Of a DNA stretch of 64,000 nucleotides, positions 1-11,291 are shown one piece after another. The DNA lies in assembly GCA_019137255.1 (NCBI GenBank), contig WPDH01000136.1, forward strand, positions 29,922 through 93,921, read 5' to 3'. The position numbers and the translations under genes are program-made. Position 1 is the first letter of the stretch. The number at the start of each line of letters is the position of its first letter. Source of the stretch: Corinectria fuckeliana (taxonomy: Eukaryota; Ascomycota; Sordariomycetes; Hypocreales; Nectriaceae). Under the pieces are notes generated by a model. The model searched no databases. It was not told the origin of the DNA and saw only the letters and a list, made by a program, of their open reading frames with translations.

Positions 1-1608
1 GGGCGGCCGATTCTGGGTTGTTTCCTGCTGTTCTTGTAGGAGTAATCATGGGCGTGAAGCTGGACGGCGGCGAAACGAAGTGACGTGGGTTGGAGTCGGT
101 GGGCCTGTCGCTTGGCGTATAGACTGAGGATGGCGGGTGCTGTGACAGTTAGCAGATGACAAATGACAGTTGACAGTTGACAGTTGGAACACAAAGAGTA
201 ACTGTGCTTGTGTTCAACAAAGACATAATGGACTTTGGCTCAACCCATGGACACACTAAGGGCCGCCTCGGGAACAGAGGGAGGAGAGCGTGGTATGGAC
301 AGTGCTTGATGAACAGGGCAGCAGCACATGAGGACTACCTTCCGGGTAATGCTGCGGCCAGTAATATGAAGTGCAAATGCTCGTCGTACTGTAGCGAAGA
401 AAGCTGTGGCGCGAACAGTCCTGACAAAGCCCAATGGAGTTCCGCGAATAGATGTGTGAAGGTGTCCGGGTTCAGGAGGTTAGGTGCACCAAAGCAGAAA
501 GCCAGGCGCAAGCAGCCGTGGATAGCCCACACTTCTTTCGAGGCATCTGTCCCCGGCACCAAGCCTACCCTAGACTTAGACCCTAACTCACTAGACCTTA
601 CCCCCGCTTCACTGATGTTTATCATCTAGAAGACCCAAGAACCCGAATCCCTTCCCCCTCTCTAGCTATCCTTTCTTTTGTACGGAGTTTTAGGTGTAAA
701 GGAGAAATGTAGGGAGGAAAACGGGGAAAAGGTCATGTGTGTTGTGAAGTGATGTTGTGCACCTAGCAATATTGTTGATTGAAAGTCGCATCGGTGGTCA
801 ATCAGCCAAGATTAATAAAACACACCTTTCAGCTATTAAAAATCCATACAAACTCCTACATAATGGCTTTTAGTCAGGATGATCAATTGCAGCTATTTTC
901 AACCATTCAAATGAACCGGGGCGGCTGTCATCCTTGCGTAAAGTCACGATGCATATGCAATCTGGGAGCATCCAGCATCCAGCATCCAGCAACAGTCTAC
1001 GTCGCAATAACCTTCAGTCTCCACATGGAACTACCCCAGATCTTCCCGCGCGCCATGGCATACATAGTCTAGTCTACATGGGTGGCAAGCGACCAGCTTG
1101 TCCCTCGCACGTCCCTCGCTCATTTTTCGGAAACCTAGATTACCGGCCGGTGAGCTGAGCTGGATGAATGGCGGGGCTGGATGCAGCGCGTATCGTTGCC
1201 GAGAAACCATTTTTGACGCCTGGTCCATCTTGGGCTTGAACTACCTCGCGTGCTCGCAGAGCTGCATGTTGCCCTGTAGAGACGTCGCGAGTCGAGAGAG
1301 CCCCCCAGACAACACGGCGGTGAGGAGGGTCGAATTCGGGATGGAGGTTACAAGGGCTTGCCAGGGACCAAGGAAACGCGATCAAGTCCAAAGTGATTTT
1401 TTCTAGGTTGACTGATCTGACGTATCGTCTTATTATAACCTTGTTGTCCCGTGCGTACCATCGTCGTTGCTTTAAAGCATGACCCATCCGTTATAGCACT
1501 ACCATCCCTCTGTGCTTAGCAATACCATCCTCTGTAACAAAACAGCAACGATCCTGTCTGTGCTTTGCACCCCCATCGTCTGTGATTTGCAATACCGTCC
1601 TCGCTGCT
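1..1608. other. gene-poor stretch
   Basis: I see no convincing coding region. Open frames are short, overlap on both strands and show no family resemblance. Short direct repeats are present: a CATCCAG-type tandem repeat at about 968-990, a GACAGTT repeat at about 143-185, and a ~37-bp segment at 10-46 that recurs with a few changes at 4557-4595. Confidence 0.6.
10..46 (+). repeat. dispersed ~37-bp repeat, copy 1
   Basis: Shares the core CCTGCTGTTCTTG with GGAGTA-TC downstream with the segment at 4557-4595. It may be the edge of a longer decayed element that enters from outside the window. Confidence 0.5.
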
Positions 1609-2988
1609 TTACAGCACTACCAGATGAGTGAACCGGTTAACAAGATTCTGGGGTGGACTAATAGTAAGCCCACGGTTCACCATCTTCCAAAGCTTGCAGA
1701 TCTTGTTGCTATTGATCTCCTCGTCAGTGAGCCTTTCTCCCGGAACAGGTATAATCATATCCTTCACAACTGTCCACGCATGGTGGGGCTCGTTGTCGGG
1801 TGGCGCGTCACCGTTCCGGATAATCCACAATCTTCCGATGAACTCCTGGTGGCAAACAGCACGGGGTTCTTCCCTAGTTGAGTAGCGGAATGAGAGCCCC
1901 GTGAGTAACCCTTCGACTTCGTGGAAGCCCAGGGGACTGAACTCGACTCGCCTCTCATCCGTGTAGCAACGGAAGCCGGCCCAGTGGCCGCCCATGGAGT
2001 TCCAGCCTTTGCTGTATCCTACCGTGCCGATGTTGGGGTTAAGGAATCTCATAGCCTTGCCGTCGTCGGAAGGGACATCGTCGAGACGAACAAAGGCTGA
2101 TAGGCCTACCTCGGGGTGAAAGCCATCGGGGAATGGGTGGCCTATCCCATCAGACGCGATGCGGGCCTCGTTGAACTCCCATCGTTTCCCGGTGTCACTT
2201 GGGATGTCATGGGCCGCGTAGTACCGTGCGCCTTCGAGATCCTGCTCGTCGTGAGGATAGTATACGTCGTTGAGCACGCGTACACCTTCAGGGAGATGAT
2301 CCCACCTGGTGGCTGGCACCAGAGGACGGTGCGGACGGTTCCACACCTGGTCGTCGCTGGGGATCGATGTGATCTGTGGCCCCTCGACCTGATAGCCACC
2401 AACCCACCAGTTGGGGTTAACGTGCTGGAGTAGTAGGGAGGCTTCTGTGAGATGCGGGAGCCGGGGCGCGTTGAATGTTGTCGGGAATGGCATAGAATCC
2501 CAGGAAGTAGGGCGTGGCGCATTAATACCCGGGTATTGTACGTCGATGGAACTCCAGGTTTTATTGATGACTTTGCGAAAGGGGACTTGGTCGTTTACCA
2601 GCGTACCACTGCCATGCCAGTCTGACAAGACAGTTCTGGGTAGCATCATGCTCACGGTAAGAAACGTATCGCGCTTAGGGTTCATCCGCCAGTAGCTCCG
2701 GGTTCCATTGACGTTGTATCCGCGTTCTAGACCCAACGGGAGAATGTGGCAGGTGGCGGCGTTGAACGACCGGCAGGTCAGCCGGATGGACTGGATGGTG
2801 TCTAGGGTCTTTCTCTCTTCACGGGTAAAGTGAGGTAGACCCACGGACACCATCTGTGCTGGTATCGCGAAGCCGATGATGGCCTCTGTGATTGTGTGGG
2901 GCATCTTGTCAAAAGGAGAGATGGGAGCATCAGACGCTGAGGCACGGTATTTGCCCGAGGCGTCGACGGTGATACCGGAGTCGGCCAT
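1609..2988 (-). CDS. F-box-like hypothetical protein
   Basis: A single uninterrupted frame of about 459 residues. Residues ~25-70 read PHTITEAIIGFAIP...IQSIRLTCRSFNAAT, with the hydrophobic spacing and the conserved RLTCRSFN end of fungal F-box-like motifs, so a role as substrate adaptor of an SCF ubiquitin ligase is possible but inferred. The rest is rich in Trp, Pro and Asp and matches no domain I know. I start at the ATG at 2988. The bases just upstream (GACTAAC followed by CACCAG) look like the end of an intron, so a short 5' exon is possible. It is flanked by gene-poor DNA and has no frameshifts or stops. Confidence 0.6.
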   Translation of the reverse strand: MADSGITVDASGKYRASASDAPISPFDKMPHTITEAIIGFAIPAQMVSVGLPHFTREERKTLDTIQSIRLTCRSFNAATCHILPLGLERGYNVNGTRSYWRMNPKRDTFLTVSMMLPRTVLSDWHGSGTLVNDQVPFRKVINKTWSSIDVQYPGINAPRPTSWDSMPFPTTFNAPRLPHLTEASLLLQHVNPNWWVGGYQVEGPQITSIPSDDQVWNRPHRPLVPATRWDHLPEGVRVLNDVYYPHDEQDLEGARYYAAHDIPSDTGKRWEFNEARIASDGIGHPFPDGFHPEVGLSAFVRLDDVPSDDGKAMRFLNPNIGTVGYSKGWNSMGGHWAGFRCYTDERRVEFSPLGFHEVEGLLTGLSFRYSTREEPRAVCHQEFIGRLWIIRNGDAPPDNEPHHAWTVVKDMIIPVPGERLTDEEINSNKICKLWKMVNRGLTISPPQNLVNRFTHLVVL

Positions 2989-3750
2989 CTGGTGCACGAG
3001 GTTAGTCTTTGTCCAGATCTCGAAGGGTCGGTAAGGCTGGGAAAGAATGAAGTGTAGGGCTGTGAGGTGAGAGGGAGACTGGAAACGCAGAGAGCGGCAC
3101 CTGAAGGTTCACAGGAACAGCACTTGAGCATTCATTCTCAACTGGCCGAAGAACAGTGGTGAATGATGCTTGCCAGTGAATAATGTTTGCAGGGAATGCT
3201 GGGTTACTAACCTTGACGTATTCTTGGACGACGCCTTCGATCCCTCCACGCACGAAGATGGATGTTGTTGAAATGTAGGTGTGAGGATGAGTGCTCGCGG
3301 GGTGGCGAGTGAAGGTGAAGAGTTAAGGAAGGGACTGGGCTCTGCACCGGTGGTCCTCTGGGTTAATGCTGCGGATTTTTAGGCATCCTCAGGCATCAGC
3401 GCCCTCGGTCTGCCAGCTGCCGGCTTTTGGTTGTTTGCCAGCTGCTCCTGCCCCGAGTTCTCTAGCGTAGTATGGCAGTGCTCGATGCCGATACGGCGTT
3501 TGCGCACCTGCGGAGTTTGGGAAGGCGCAGGACCGCGCAGTTGCATGCCATCTGTCGAAGGGTAGGCTGCCTGCTGCGCTGAGGAAACTGGGAATGGTTC
3601 TGGTGTTCGTTCTCATGATCGTGCGCCCAAGTACAAACACAGAAACTCGGATCACCGAATACTTCATCGATAACTAGCACACTTGTCGCCTCACTGGAGC
3701 CCCCCGAGTCCGTCGTAGAATAGAGCCTTGCATAGCAGTTTTTTCCTTGT

Positions 3751-3777
3751 ATTAAATTGATATGCCTGTTCTTGCCC
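3751..3777 (+). repeat. dispersed ~27-bp motif, copy 1
   Basis: ATTAAATTGATATGCCTGTT followed by CTTGCC. It recurs at 17232-17258 (TTTGCC). The flanks share only scattered bases, such as a preceding CTTG and a following pyrimidine-rich stretch. Confidence 0.6.
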
Positions 3778-4556
3778 ACACTCATTTTTGCTGACTGACC
3801 AAGCTGTCGCAGCAGCTTCTTTCTTTGAGATACCCTTTTCTAGTCCGTCAGAAGCGGAAGCCTTTGAAACCTTCTCTGATATTTATTTTGCCTTGACCTT
3901 CCTTTCCAAGACTGAGCAGTCCCGATTTCCAACCACTCTTTTCAGCCTGTCGGGTAAATTAAGTGTTATTGTGTGGGCTGGTGTACCAACGAGTTAGTTG
4001 TAACCCGCTCACCACCATCTGTGGCCTCCTGGGCGGGAGACTTCTTCCTCGGCAGGCGATTCCATCGGCAACATGATGCCAATTCCTACTCGACATGGGA
4101 GTCTGTCGAGACTGGGATGATGGGACGATCGGACCGGAAAGTATAGGACCCTTGCCGACGGGTTTGTCTTGTTTGCCAACTATAACATGGTTAGCACACC
4201 GAAGGAATCTAGGATGGACGATGCCCTCATGTCGCGTGCGTTGGGGGCCCGAAAGCTCTCACCTAGCTGAGACAGACGTAGTTTATTAACTACTGCGAAT
4301 TCGCCCACTGGGTTGGCTTCCCGTCCGTTCACACTTCGGCAATCTAGCCCAGATATCTCCGGTCGGCAAATTTACCGCCTCCCTCCGAGCAACGACGGAC
4401 ATTTTCTCCATCGCCTACTTCCCATGCTTGATTCAGCAGTCAAGAAAGGAGGCGAGTCTGTCCTATTTGAGAGAGTACAGGCAATTTCTGCGGGTTTTCC
4501 TGTGGTTCATTCGACAGGTTGTCTGCAGAGAGCCTTTGGCGATTCTGGCGACATCC

Positions 4557-4595
4557 AGTTCTGGTTTGTTGCCTGCTGTTCTTGGTGGGAGTAGT
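4557..4595 (+). repeat. dispersed ~37-bp repeat, copy 2
   Basis: Same order and spacing of bases as 10-46, with scattered substitutions. No similarity is obvious on either side. Confidence 0.5.
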
Positions 4596-4716
4596 CTTGA
4601 CTGGCTGGAGCCATGGGATTGGAGAGAGAGGCGAGATAGTTATAGGAGGAAATAACGATGCGATGGATGAGTCGTCACCATTGTTGGTCATGTAACGGAA
4701 CGAAGAACAAGGTCCG

Positions 4717-4770
4717 GAGGTGACCTCGAGCTGGGAGGTGACCTCGAGCTGGGAGGTGACCTCGAGCTGG
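4717..4770. repeat. 18-bp tandem repeat, 3 copies
   Basis: Three exact copies of GAGGTGACCTCGAGCTGG, each carrying an XhoI-type palindrome CTCGAG. A fourth degenerate start (GCGGTGG) follows. Confidence 0.95.
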
Positions 4771-6015
4771 GCGGTGGCTGCCTAGATAACGATATAGCGG
4801 TTAACGCGGCTGAATCAGGTCCATGTGTTGGACGGAACGTAGACTCACCTTGAGGCTCGCGTAGACAACTTGTTGGCCAGCCCAGATGACTTCCATGTCT
4901 GCGACCATTCTCGCCCAGCGAGTCAGGTATATCGGCATGGTGGGTATAATCCCTAGGCCGGCCAAAACCTGGATTGGGGACGACCGTGCTGATGCTGAGC
5001 CCACGCCCTGTTCATTAAATGTTAATTAAAGCATCGCCCCCCGTCTATCCTACTCACCTGCGACTGAGGCACCGCCAAGGCTTGCTCCCGCCACGGCCAA
5101 AGTTCCTCGCGACACCTCCTCGCTAGTCTAGGCATCCGGCGTAGATGTGTACCCTTCCCAGATGACCTAGATGCACAAAGTCAATTTCCCAGGCAAGGAG
5201 AGAGGAGGGAGGCAATGGCAAGCCGGCCGAAGCTGTCGGCAACGGAGCAGTGACACGGCCAGTCTCGAATCGTTCGGCGGCTCGAGGAATGCGGCCTAGT
5301 CGGCTTCGGCATACCAGGAAAGGGTCTGGGTGAAGCAGCACTAGGTAGATGCGACAGTGCGTGCTAAGTCTTCGTTGCCAGTCGGCCATGACCACTCGGA
5401 ACGTCTGCTGGGGGGAGTCGTCGAAAGCGCATACATTACGGTAAGAAACGCCAGGATTGCGCTTGTCGTCGAGCGCCAGCTCGAGTAGGGACGAATGAAC
5501 CGAGAGATAAGACAGCAGAAACAGACCTGGCAGCGAAAATTAGTGGAAAGTGGAGGTATTCTGGTGTTCTGGGCAGGACATCCGTCTGGTCTCGGTCGAG
5601 GACGACGACCACGTGACGACGGTACACGGTAGATAGATACGCGGTCCACGACTTACATACAAAGGCCACATCTTGAATAAAGAGAAACGATTTCTCGGAT
5701 AGGTGCCCAAGGTAGCTTGCTTGTTGTCTAGAACTCTGCAAGCTCAAGCAAGCCCTCGTTAGGGGCCCTGGTTCTTCTCGAAGGGGGGCTGCGCTCGTTC
5801 GCTGGGTAGAGGTCGAATTCCCCGGCCTAGTAGAGCACGACTTGGCGGCTCTTTGGATGTGTTGTCAACAGAGGCGAGTTGTGACGTAACGATAGGTGTC
5901 GTGATGGCTGAGGTTGGTACGCTGCAAAGTCTCCATTGCCAGTGCGGGCTGCAAGGAGATAGTGGAGTTCGTCTCGGGGGAGTTCAAGGAGTTCCTTAGT
6001 GGGCTTCAGTGTGGC

Positions 6016-6090
6016 TGTTGGTGGGTGACCACCTTTTACAGGAGATATGACCTGCCCAAGTGCAAGGTGCCTTGAGCGGTCATTGACAGT
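6016..6090 (+). repeat. dispersed LTR-like repeat, copy 1
   Basis: Begins TGTTGGTGGGTGACCAC and contains AGATATGACCTGCCCAAG and AAGGTGCCTT, in the same order as copies at 39754-39840 (plus) and 42440-42527 (minus). A TGTTGG start is typical of some Ty1/copia LTRs, so a fragmented LTR is likely but unproven. Confidence 0.65.
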
Positions 6091-6659
6091 GGCATTTAGT
6101 TCTAGCTGGCTGTATGTTAGTCCACCCAATCTAACTTAATGGCGTGGTTGCCGACACCCTGTGCCCCAGAACGAGGCGCATGACTTACTGCAACATTCCC
6201 CAAACAATATATTATTGTTAGAACATTACCCAGCCGATCAGGCCAACCTTTCGAGCCACTTTTAAAGTTGATGCTCCCGCCACCGCCGCCTCGCCCCGAG
6301 GTCCCCACTGTCGAGCCCGCCGTCATCTCCGCCTCCGAGAAGATGGCCGCGGCCCACGACTCCATGTACGTATCGGTATAGTGTTGCGGTGCCCGTTGCC
6401 GTGTGCAGTGCCCGTGAAGTGTCCGGGGCCGCTTCCGGTCGCAGCATCGTGGAACAATTTGGCTGTTATGGGAGAGTTCTCACGCTTCGCTGGCGACGCG
6501 TCGGTTTGGGATGCAAGGAGGGCGGATGATGACGAGAACTGCTGTAAAGCTAGCTCTCAGCGGTAGATTTAGCAACAAATTTCAAAATTTCTTGTGTCAA
6601 GAGGAGAGCAATTAGACGAGAAACACTATGACTTTGATTAGGAGGCTAAGCTGTGTCAA

Positions 6660-6745
6660 AGGCTAAGCTATGGATGTCGTTTTGTGTAGAAGCTAAGCTA
6701 TGGATGTCGTTTTGTGTAGGAAGCCAAGTTAAGGATGCCATCCTA
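6660..6745. repeat. 30-bp tandem duplication
   Basis: Two nearly exact 30-bp units containing CTAAGCTATGGATGTCG and TTTTGTGTAG, followed by a third decayed unit (AAGCCAAGTTAAGGATGCC). Confidence 0.9.
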
Positions 6746-6900
6746 GTATGCTCTGCGTCACCAAAGAAAGACTGCTATCCCCCGGAGCCCGAGAACCAGA
6801 TGAGCTCGCTCACGTCCCATCCTCCAGAAGGCAACCATAAAGATAGAGATACAGTCCAGAGGCGCCTATCCACCTTCACCCCGATTGTTGCCAGACGGGA

Positions 6901-8391
6901 CTAAGCAGTCTTCTTGCTCTTTCCAGCTCTGACTGACGACATGTCCATCTTATCCGCCACAGAGCGTTTGCGTCCAAAGAAGGACTCGCCAACTTCCTCA
7001 CGATTGTTCGCCACAGAGTCTGGACGTCCAAAGCGGGACTCGCCAACTTCCTCACGAGCATTCGCCACAGAGCGTTCACGCCCAGAGCTGGACTCGCCGA
7101 CTTCCTCACGAACAGGCGTCAAGATGCGGAAAGCGGGCCTCGCCAGGGAGCGTCCACGTCCAGAGCTGGACTCGCCAACTTCCTCACGAGCAGGCTTCAA
7201 GATACGGTAGGCGGGTCTCGCCACAGAGCGTCCGCGTCCAGAGCTGGACTCGCCGACTTCCTCACGAGAAGGCTTCAAGATACGGTAAGCGGGCCTCGCC
7301 ACATCTTGCTCGGGATAGTCCTTGGCACCGTCCGCACCGTTCAACAGGATGGTCAGTCGAACCTTGAAGGTGTTGTATGGCTTGTAGGAGAGCGGCTTCA
7401 AGGTAATGGAAATACCCTGATTGTCCCCTTCCCGCTCGCGCGGATAGTCAAGCTTGTTCAAAAGAGGCGAGGAGACCACGGCTTCAAAAAGATAGATGAA
7501 TTCGTTATCTTCTCTCTTGGTCACGAGAAGGAGTACCTAGATCAAGAGTCAGTATGTGAGTTCCAATACGGGGATTGAAGACGAACGGTATAGGCCGAGG
7601 GTTCAGTCGATGGAGCAGTGCCTTGTCGAGAGGCGGATTTCCAGTAGCGTCTCCGGCCCTGTGCAAGAGATATCAGGAGGGCGACGATGTATGGGTCCTG
7701 GGACCATTCGACCGGCTCGAGTTGGGCCAGTTTCCTGAGGATGATCTGCGTGCCAGGAGAGCTGGCATTGTTCCAGGGATGTTGGTATCGAGTCACCATA
7801 TCCCTGCGACGTCGGGTGGTGATTGAATCGTACTCGACGTACCCTAGATGCGGCTCGCTGCTAGACCTCACCTTGTCCTGACGGCGAGTCAAGATGAGGC
7901 CGCCGAGGCAATCGACCTTTCGGCGTGCAAAGAAGAATTTGAACTTCTCGCTGTCCATTTGTTTAGCTACCCAGGTACTTGGCAAAGCGTGCGAGACGAC
8001 TGGCTCTCACTTACTTGATGACTTTGAAGTTGAGGGGTGGAGTGGAGAGTATATTCCACATGGCTGCATGGTTCTCAGGCGAAAACAAGCTTGCTGCGAG
8101 TAGCTCGTCCTTGGGCGGCAGTCCGTAGTAGGTCCCCTTCCAATACTCGCGATGTTGCGACTGCGGCTCTTCTTTCGGCTCGTCTTGGAAGCCAGACACC
8201 GGTAGCGACAGTGATGCTGTTGGCAGTCGTGAACCTAGATTCTGAGTCTCTTCTGTAGAGTAACGACAGCCCAAGAGCTGGACGTGACGCTGAGTCCAGA
8301 AGACAGGGCGGATGTATAGTTTCTCACGAGGGAATGCACGAAAGAGGTCATGAATGGAGCTCGACGCCAGGTCCGGCATGGCGGGTTCCAT
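6901..8391 (-). CDS. conserved fungal protein with C-terminal tandem repeats
   Basis: Three exons, 8391-8015, 7950-7587 and 7536-6901, give 458 residues. The first intron (7951-8014) has clear GTAAGT and CAG ends and joins VIN to EKFKFFFARRK. The second (7537-7586) is 50 nt, with GTTCGT and CTAG and a CTGAC branch site; its donor is less certain. The middle part (HLGYVEYDSITTRRRRDM, then DPYIVALLISLAQGRRR, then VLLVTKREDNEFIYLFEA and ISITLKPLSYKPY) has the layout of a widespread ascomycete family of unknown function. The last ~130 residues are repeats: three ~26-residue units (ARPAYRILKP-REEVGESSSGRGRSV) then two or three ~18-residue units (NAREEVGES-FGR--SV). The tail is basic (KSKKTA). The repeat part may vary in length between strains. 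Function unknown. Confidence 0.75.
6960..7310 (-). repeat. coding minisatellite, 78-bp and 54-bp units
   Basis: Three 78-bp units sharing GAGCTGGACTCGCCAACTTC, followed (in the gene's direction) by shorter ~54-bp units lacking the ARPAYRILKP part. All units keep the frame, so the array expands or shrinks the C-terminus of the protein at 6901-8391 in whole units. Confidence 0.9.
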
Positions 8392-8504
8392 GGCTTGCCC
8401 GAGATGTCGTATGGCGGTGTGTCAATTCAGTCCCAACAGTCAAGTTGCTTCCAAAGAAGGGTAGTGTTGATGGCGTGCGTGTGAAGTAGTCAAGGAGTGA
8501 GGTT

Positions 8505-8860
8505 TGTAAGTGGGAGGTAAAGTGAGTGGGAGGTAAAGTGAGTGGGAGGTAAAGATGGGTGGGAGATAGGTCAGTAGGCAGGTCAGTAAGTAGGTAGGTA
8601 GGCAGGGGCCTTGGGGAAGGTAAGTACAGAAGGTAGGCAGGCAGTCAGGCAGGCAGTCAGGCAGGTGGGTAGGTACAGTGGTGTAGGTAGGTAGGTACAG
8701 TGGTGTAAGTAGGTAGGTAGGCGGGTAGGTACCTAGGCAGGTAGGTACAGTAAGGCAGCCCCGGGGACCTTGGGCTAGGTAAGTAGGTACAGAAGGTAGG
8801 CAGGCAGTCAGGCAGGTGGGTAGGTACAGTGGTGTAGGTAAGTAGGTAGGCGGGTATAGT
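8505..8860. repeat. GTAGG/GGCAGG simple-repeat tract
   Basis: About 350 bp of interspersed GTAGG, GGCAGG, GTGGGAGGTAAA and GGTACAGTGGTGTAGG units. A larger segment (CAGAAGGTAGGCAGGCAGTC onward) occurs twice, near 8627 and 8790. It lies directly upstream of the gene that starts at 8391. The plus strand is G-rich with short G-runs. Confidence 0.9.
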
Positions 8861-9466
8861 GGTTCGTCGCAGCGCGGCCTAGCGCAAGTTCCTCACTGCG
8901 CACAGCAACGGCTGCGCTCTACTCGGGCCAGGACCGTACTTGACCATACTTGACCATAGGTGTCAACCTCACTTATCTGAATGAAGCTTGCAACTGAGAA
9001 GCAGCAATGCTAGACTGTGGCTCGTCAGGTATCATCGAGCACGTTTCCCCGGGCGTCGCCTTCCACAGCCGCGGCGTCGTCCACCCAGACCCTTCGGCCA
9101 GCTAACCTCGTCGTGCACGACACCCACGCCGGGAGCTCGGGACCTGCCTGCCTACCAGCACCTTCTGTACCTACCTGTCCCAACTGTGTGTCTACTGCCC
9201 CCCTCTACTGTCTGCTGCACCTTCGGCCGTGACATACCTTCTCTGCGGACCAAGTTTGTAAGACCCAATTCCTAAGTAACTAACCTCCCTACGCTTAGCC
9301 TCTCAATTCTTAACCTCCCAACTCTTAACATTCTTATCCCTAACATCCTCATCCCTAACATCCTTATCCCCAAGGTACATACCTCGCGACACTCGAACAC
9401 TCCTTTGAACTTTGCATCGCTGACTTCTTACAAGGTGCTCACTCAGCCTGAACAAATTGAGAATGA

Positions 9467-9496
9467 TGAGGGTGTCTCCTGTTGGAGACACCCTCA
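9467..9496. repeat. perfect 13-bp hairpin, 4-nt loop
   Basis: Left arm TGAGGGTGTCTCC (9467-9479), loop TGTT, right arm GGAGACACCCTCA (9484-9496). It is fully complementary and GC-rich. No T-run follows, and this is a eukaryote, so a bacterial-type terminator is not implied. Confidence 0.9.
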
Positions 9497-9780
9497 CCAC
9501 ACTGCCCGCCTCCCGGTCCTCCCCATACTCCTGCCCCGGCGCTCTTCCTCGGCACATTGTACCCCTGCCACACTCGCTTGTCTACGACTACGAGGCAGCC
9601 CACCAGGTTGCGGCGGAGCATCTGGAGCTGGCCGTGACCAAGGAGACGCTGTTCATGGAGGTAATGTACCAGATCAACAACAGCAAGCCCAGGATCGAAT
9701 AATGGGACAGGAAAAGACAGAAGAACTAATTCCCATGTCGATAGCGCAGACCAACGGCCAGGCGTCCTATACGGCACGTT

Positions 9781-9845
9781 CTGGTCATTCTGACCGACCT
9801 TTCGGCCTATTGCGATGCTCTTCGAGAGGGACCTCCTTGCCCTAC
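9781..9845 (+). repeat. diverged direct repeat, copy 1
   Basis: Begins CTGGTCATTCTGACCGA and continues through a GCTCTTCGAGAGG core. It matches 10158-10225 with a few per cent differences. In one frame both copies read LVILTD-SAYCDALRE. Confidence 0.8.
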
Positions 9846-10157
9846 CTCGCAACCACGCCCTGTCCCCAATGCGATCCCCGCTTGTGGTCCCGGGCTGCTC
9901 AGCGGTCAGCCTCAACAGGCCCCACAGGACTTGTACCATTCTGCACTGCACTTTCCTAGGTCCAGTCCCTCAGCCACTGCTCAGTCCCAACCATTAGCAG
10001 CAACGGCGGCGTCCGGGAGGGATGATGCCAATCGTCTTGCCACGAAGGAGAAGGTTGTGGACCACTTGCAGCTTGCTCGCAGATCGCTTCCTCAGGTTTC
10101 GCTCGAGATCGAGAAGATGTCCCTGGTTGACGTGGCTTCCCGGATACAGTGGCTCGG

Positions 10158-10225
10158 CTGGTCATTCTGACCGATCATTCGGCTTACTGCGACGCTCTTC
10201 GAGAGGCCCTCTTTGTCCTACCTCG
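10158..10225 (+). repeat. diverged direct repeat, copy 2
   Basis: Second copy of the segment at 9781-9845. Between and after the copies there are further partial repeats of GTCCCTGG-GACGTGG and GCAGCTTGCTCGCAGA. Confidence 0.8.
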
Positions 10226-10616
10226 CAGATCGCTTCCTCAGTTTTCCGCCGCCCGAGAAGAAGTCCCTGACCAACGTGGTTTCCGCCGCCCGAGAAGGTG
10301 TCCCTGGTCGACGTGGGCTTGCAGCTTGCTCGCAGAGGTCTCGGCTCCCACTATTTATACCCTTAGAGGCAGCGCTGAGAAAGTGGAGTAAGGAGTACGA
10401 CTATGACATGGGACACGTCTTTTAGGGGCAGAGGATACGGACTCGTCGGAGTCGGCACCTTATTGACCCCCTCTCCTTTGCTCTTCACCACCACCGCCCG
10501 CTTCTGTCGCCCGCTACGGCCGAAGACGCCCTTACTGTAGCGTATGGCATTCTTCACACGACAGATTAGGGGGGATTTTGCGTATCTGAAAGGTTCCGCA
10601 TCAGCAGGATTCGCAT

Positions 10617-10692
10617 CAGGGCGTCAGGAATCAGGGAATCAGGGAAGGAATCAGGGAATCAGGGCATCAGGGCATCAGGGCATCAGGGCATT
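10617..10692. repeat. ATCAGGG tandem repeat
   Basis: Units of 8-9 bp built on ATCAGGGC and AATCAGGGA, about eight in a row. Confidence 0.9.
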
Positions 10693-11291
10693 AGAGCACT
10701 CTTCATCTATAATGCTAAAACAGGCTGCGCTGTACAGCTACTGCATAGTTCTCCGCCTTTGTCCTCCTGGTGATTGCCGCCCAAAACATGAGGGACAATG
10801 GTGCTTTTGCGTGCACCTCCTCATTAATGAATTGCTTATTATACTTTTCTTCAGCCGTTCAGAAGTCCCAGGCGTTGGGGTTGCTCGATTTAGACTGTAC
10901 GGAAGTCTTGGTCGGAAAACATCACCTAGATCGTGTTGGCTTGTCTTGGAGTGTAACTTCATTTGCGACTTGCCATCCAGGTCCCGGTACAGATAAAGGC
11001 AGATTGCCAGCATGAGAAACTGGGTACTCTACCTCAAAATATAATCCCTGAGCTCAATTGCTCGTGGTGACAGCGAAAGAAGGCACTGGGCATTCTCAAA
11101 ATATCCAAGTCACACACCTTATCTTCAAATCACGATTCTGACCCCAATTAGGGCGAAAGACTCGCCAAAAAGAAGGTACAGCCTAAGAGAAAGCCAACGA
11201 GGCATTCACAGATGTTTTTTTTTCAGTGCCTTTACCCTCGATAGGGGCGATGGATTCAGTCTGCTTAGTTGGGGATCCTAAAGCTGACCGC

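Larger units (their letters stand above)
2989..6659. other. gene-poor stretch with short repeats
   Basis: No reading frame can be defended as a gene. The region holds an 18-bp tandem repeat (4717-4770), a dispersed LTR-like segment (6016-6090) and a ~27-bp motif at 3751-3777 that recurs at 17232-17258. A minus-strand frame at 4849-5007 reads smoothly and ends at a GTGAGT, but I could not splice it to a neighbour in frame. Confidence 0.5.
8870..11000. other. gene-poor stretch with duplicated segments
   Basis: No complete gene. Around 9560-10390 there are gene-like stretches in changing frames (for example SLVYDYEAAHQVAAEHLELAV, and LVILTDHSAYCDALRE repeated), suggesting a decayed coding sequence with internal duplications that I do not recognise. 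9300-9370 holds a short CATCCTCATCCCTAA-type repeat, and 10617-10692 a tandem repeat. Confidence 0.5.

Noticed and set aside
4849..5122. A two-exon minus-strand gene (TLAVAGASLGGASVAG joined to VGSASARSSPIQVLAGLG)
   Set aside because: Splice signals exist on both sides, but the two attractive frames do not join in phase, and nothing else supports the gene.
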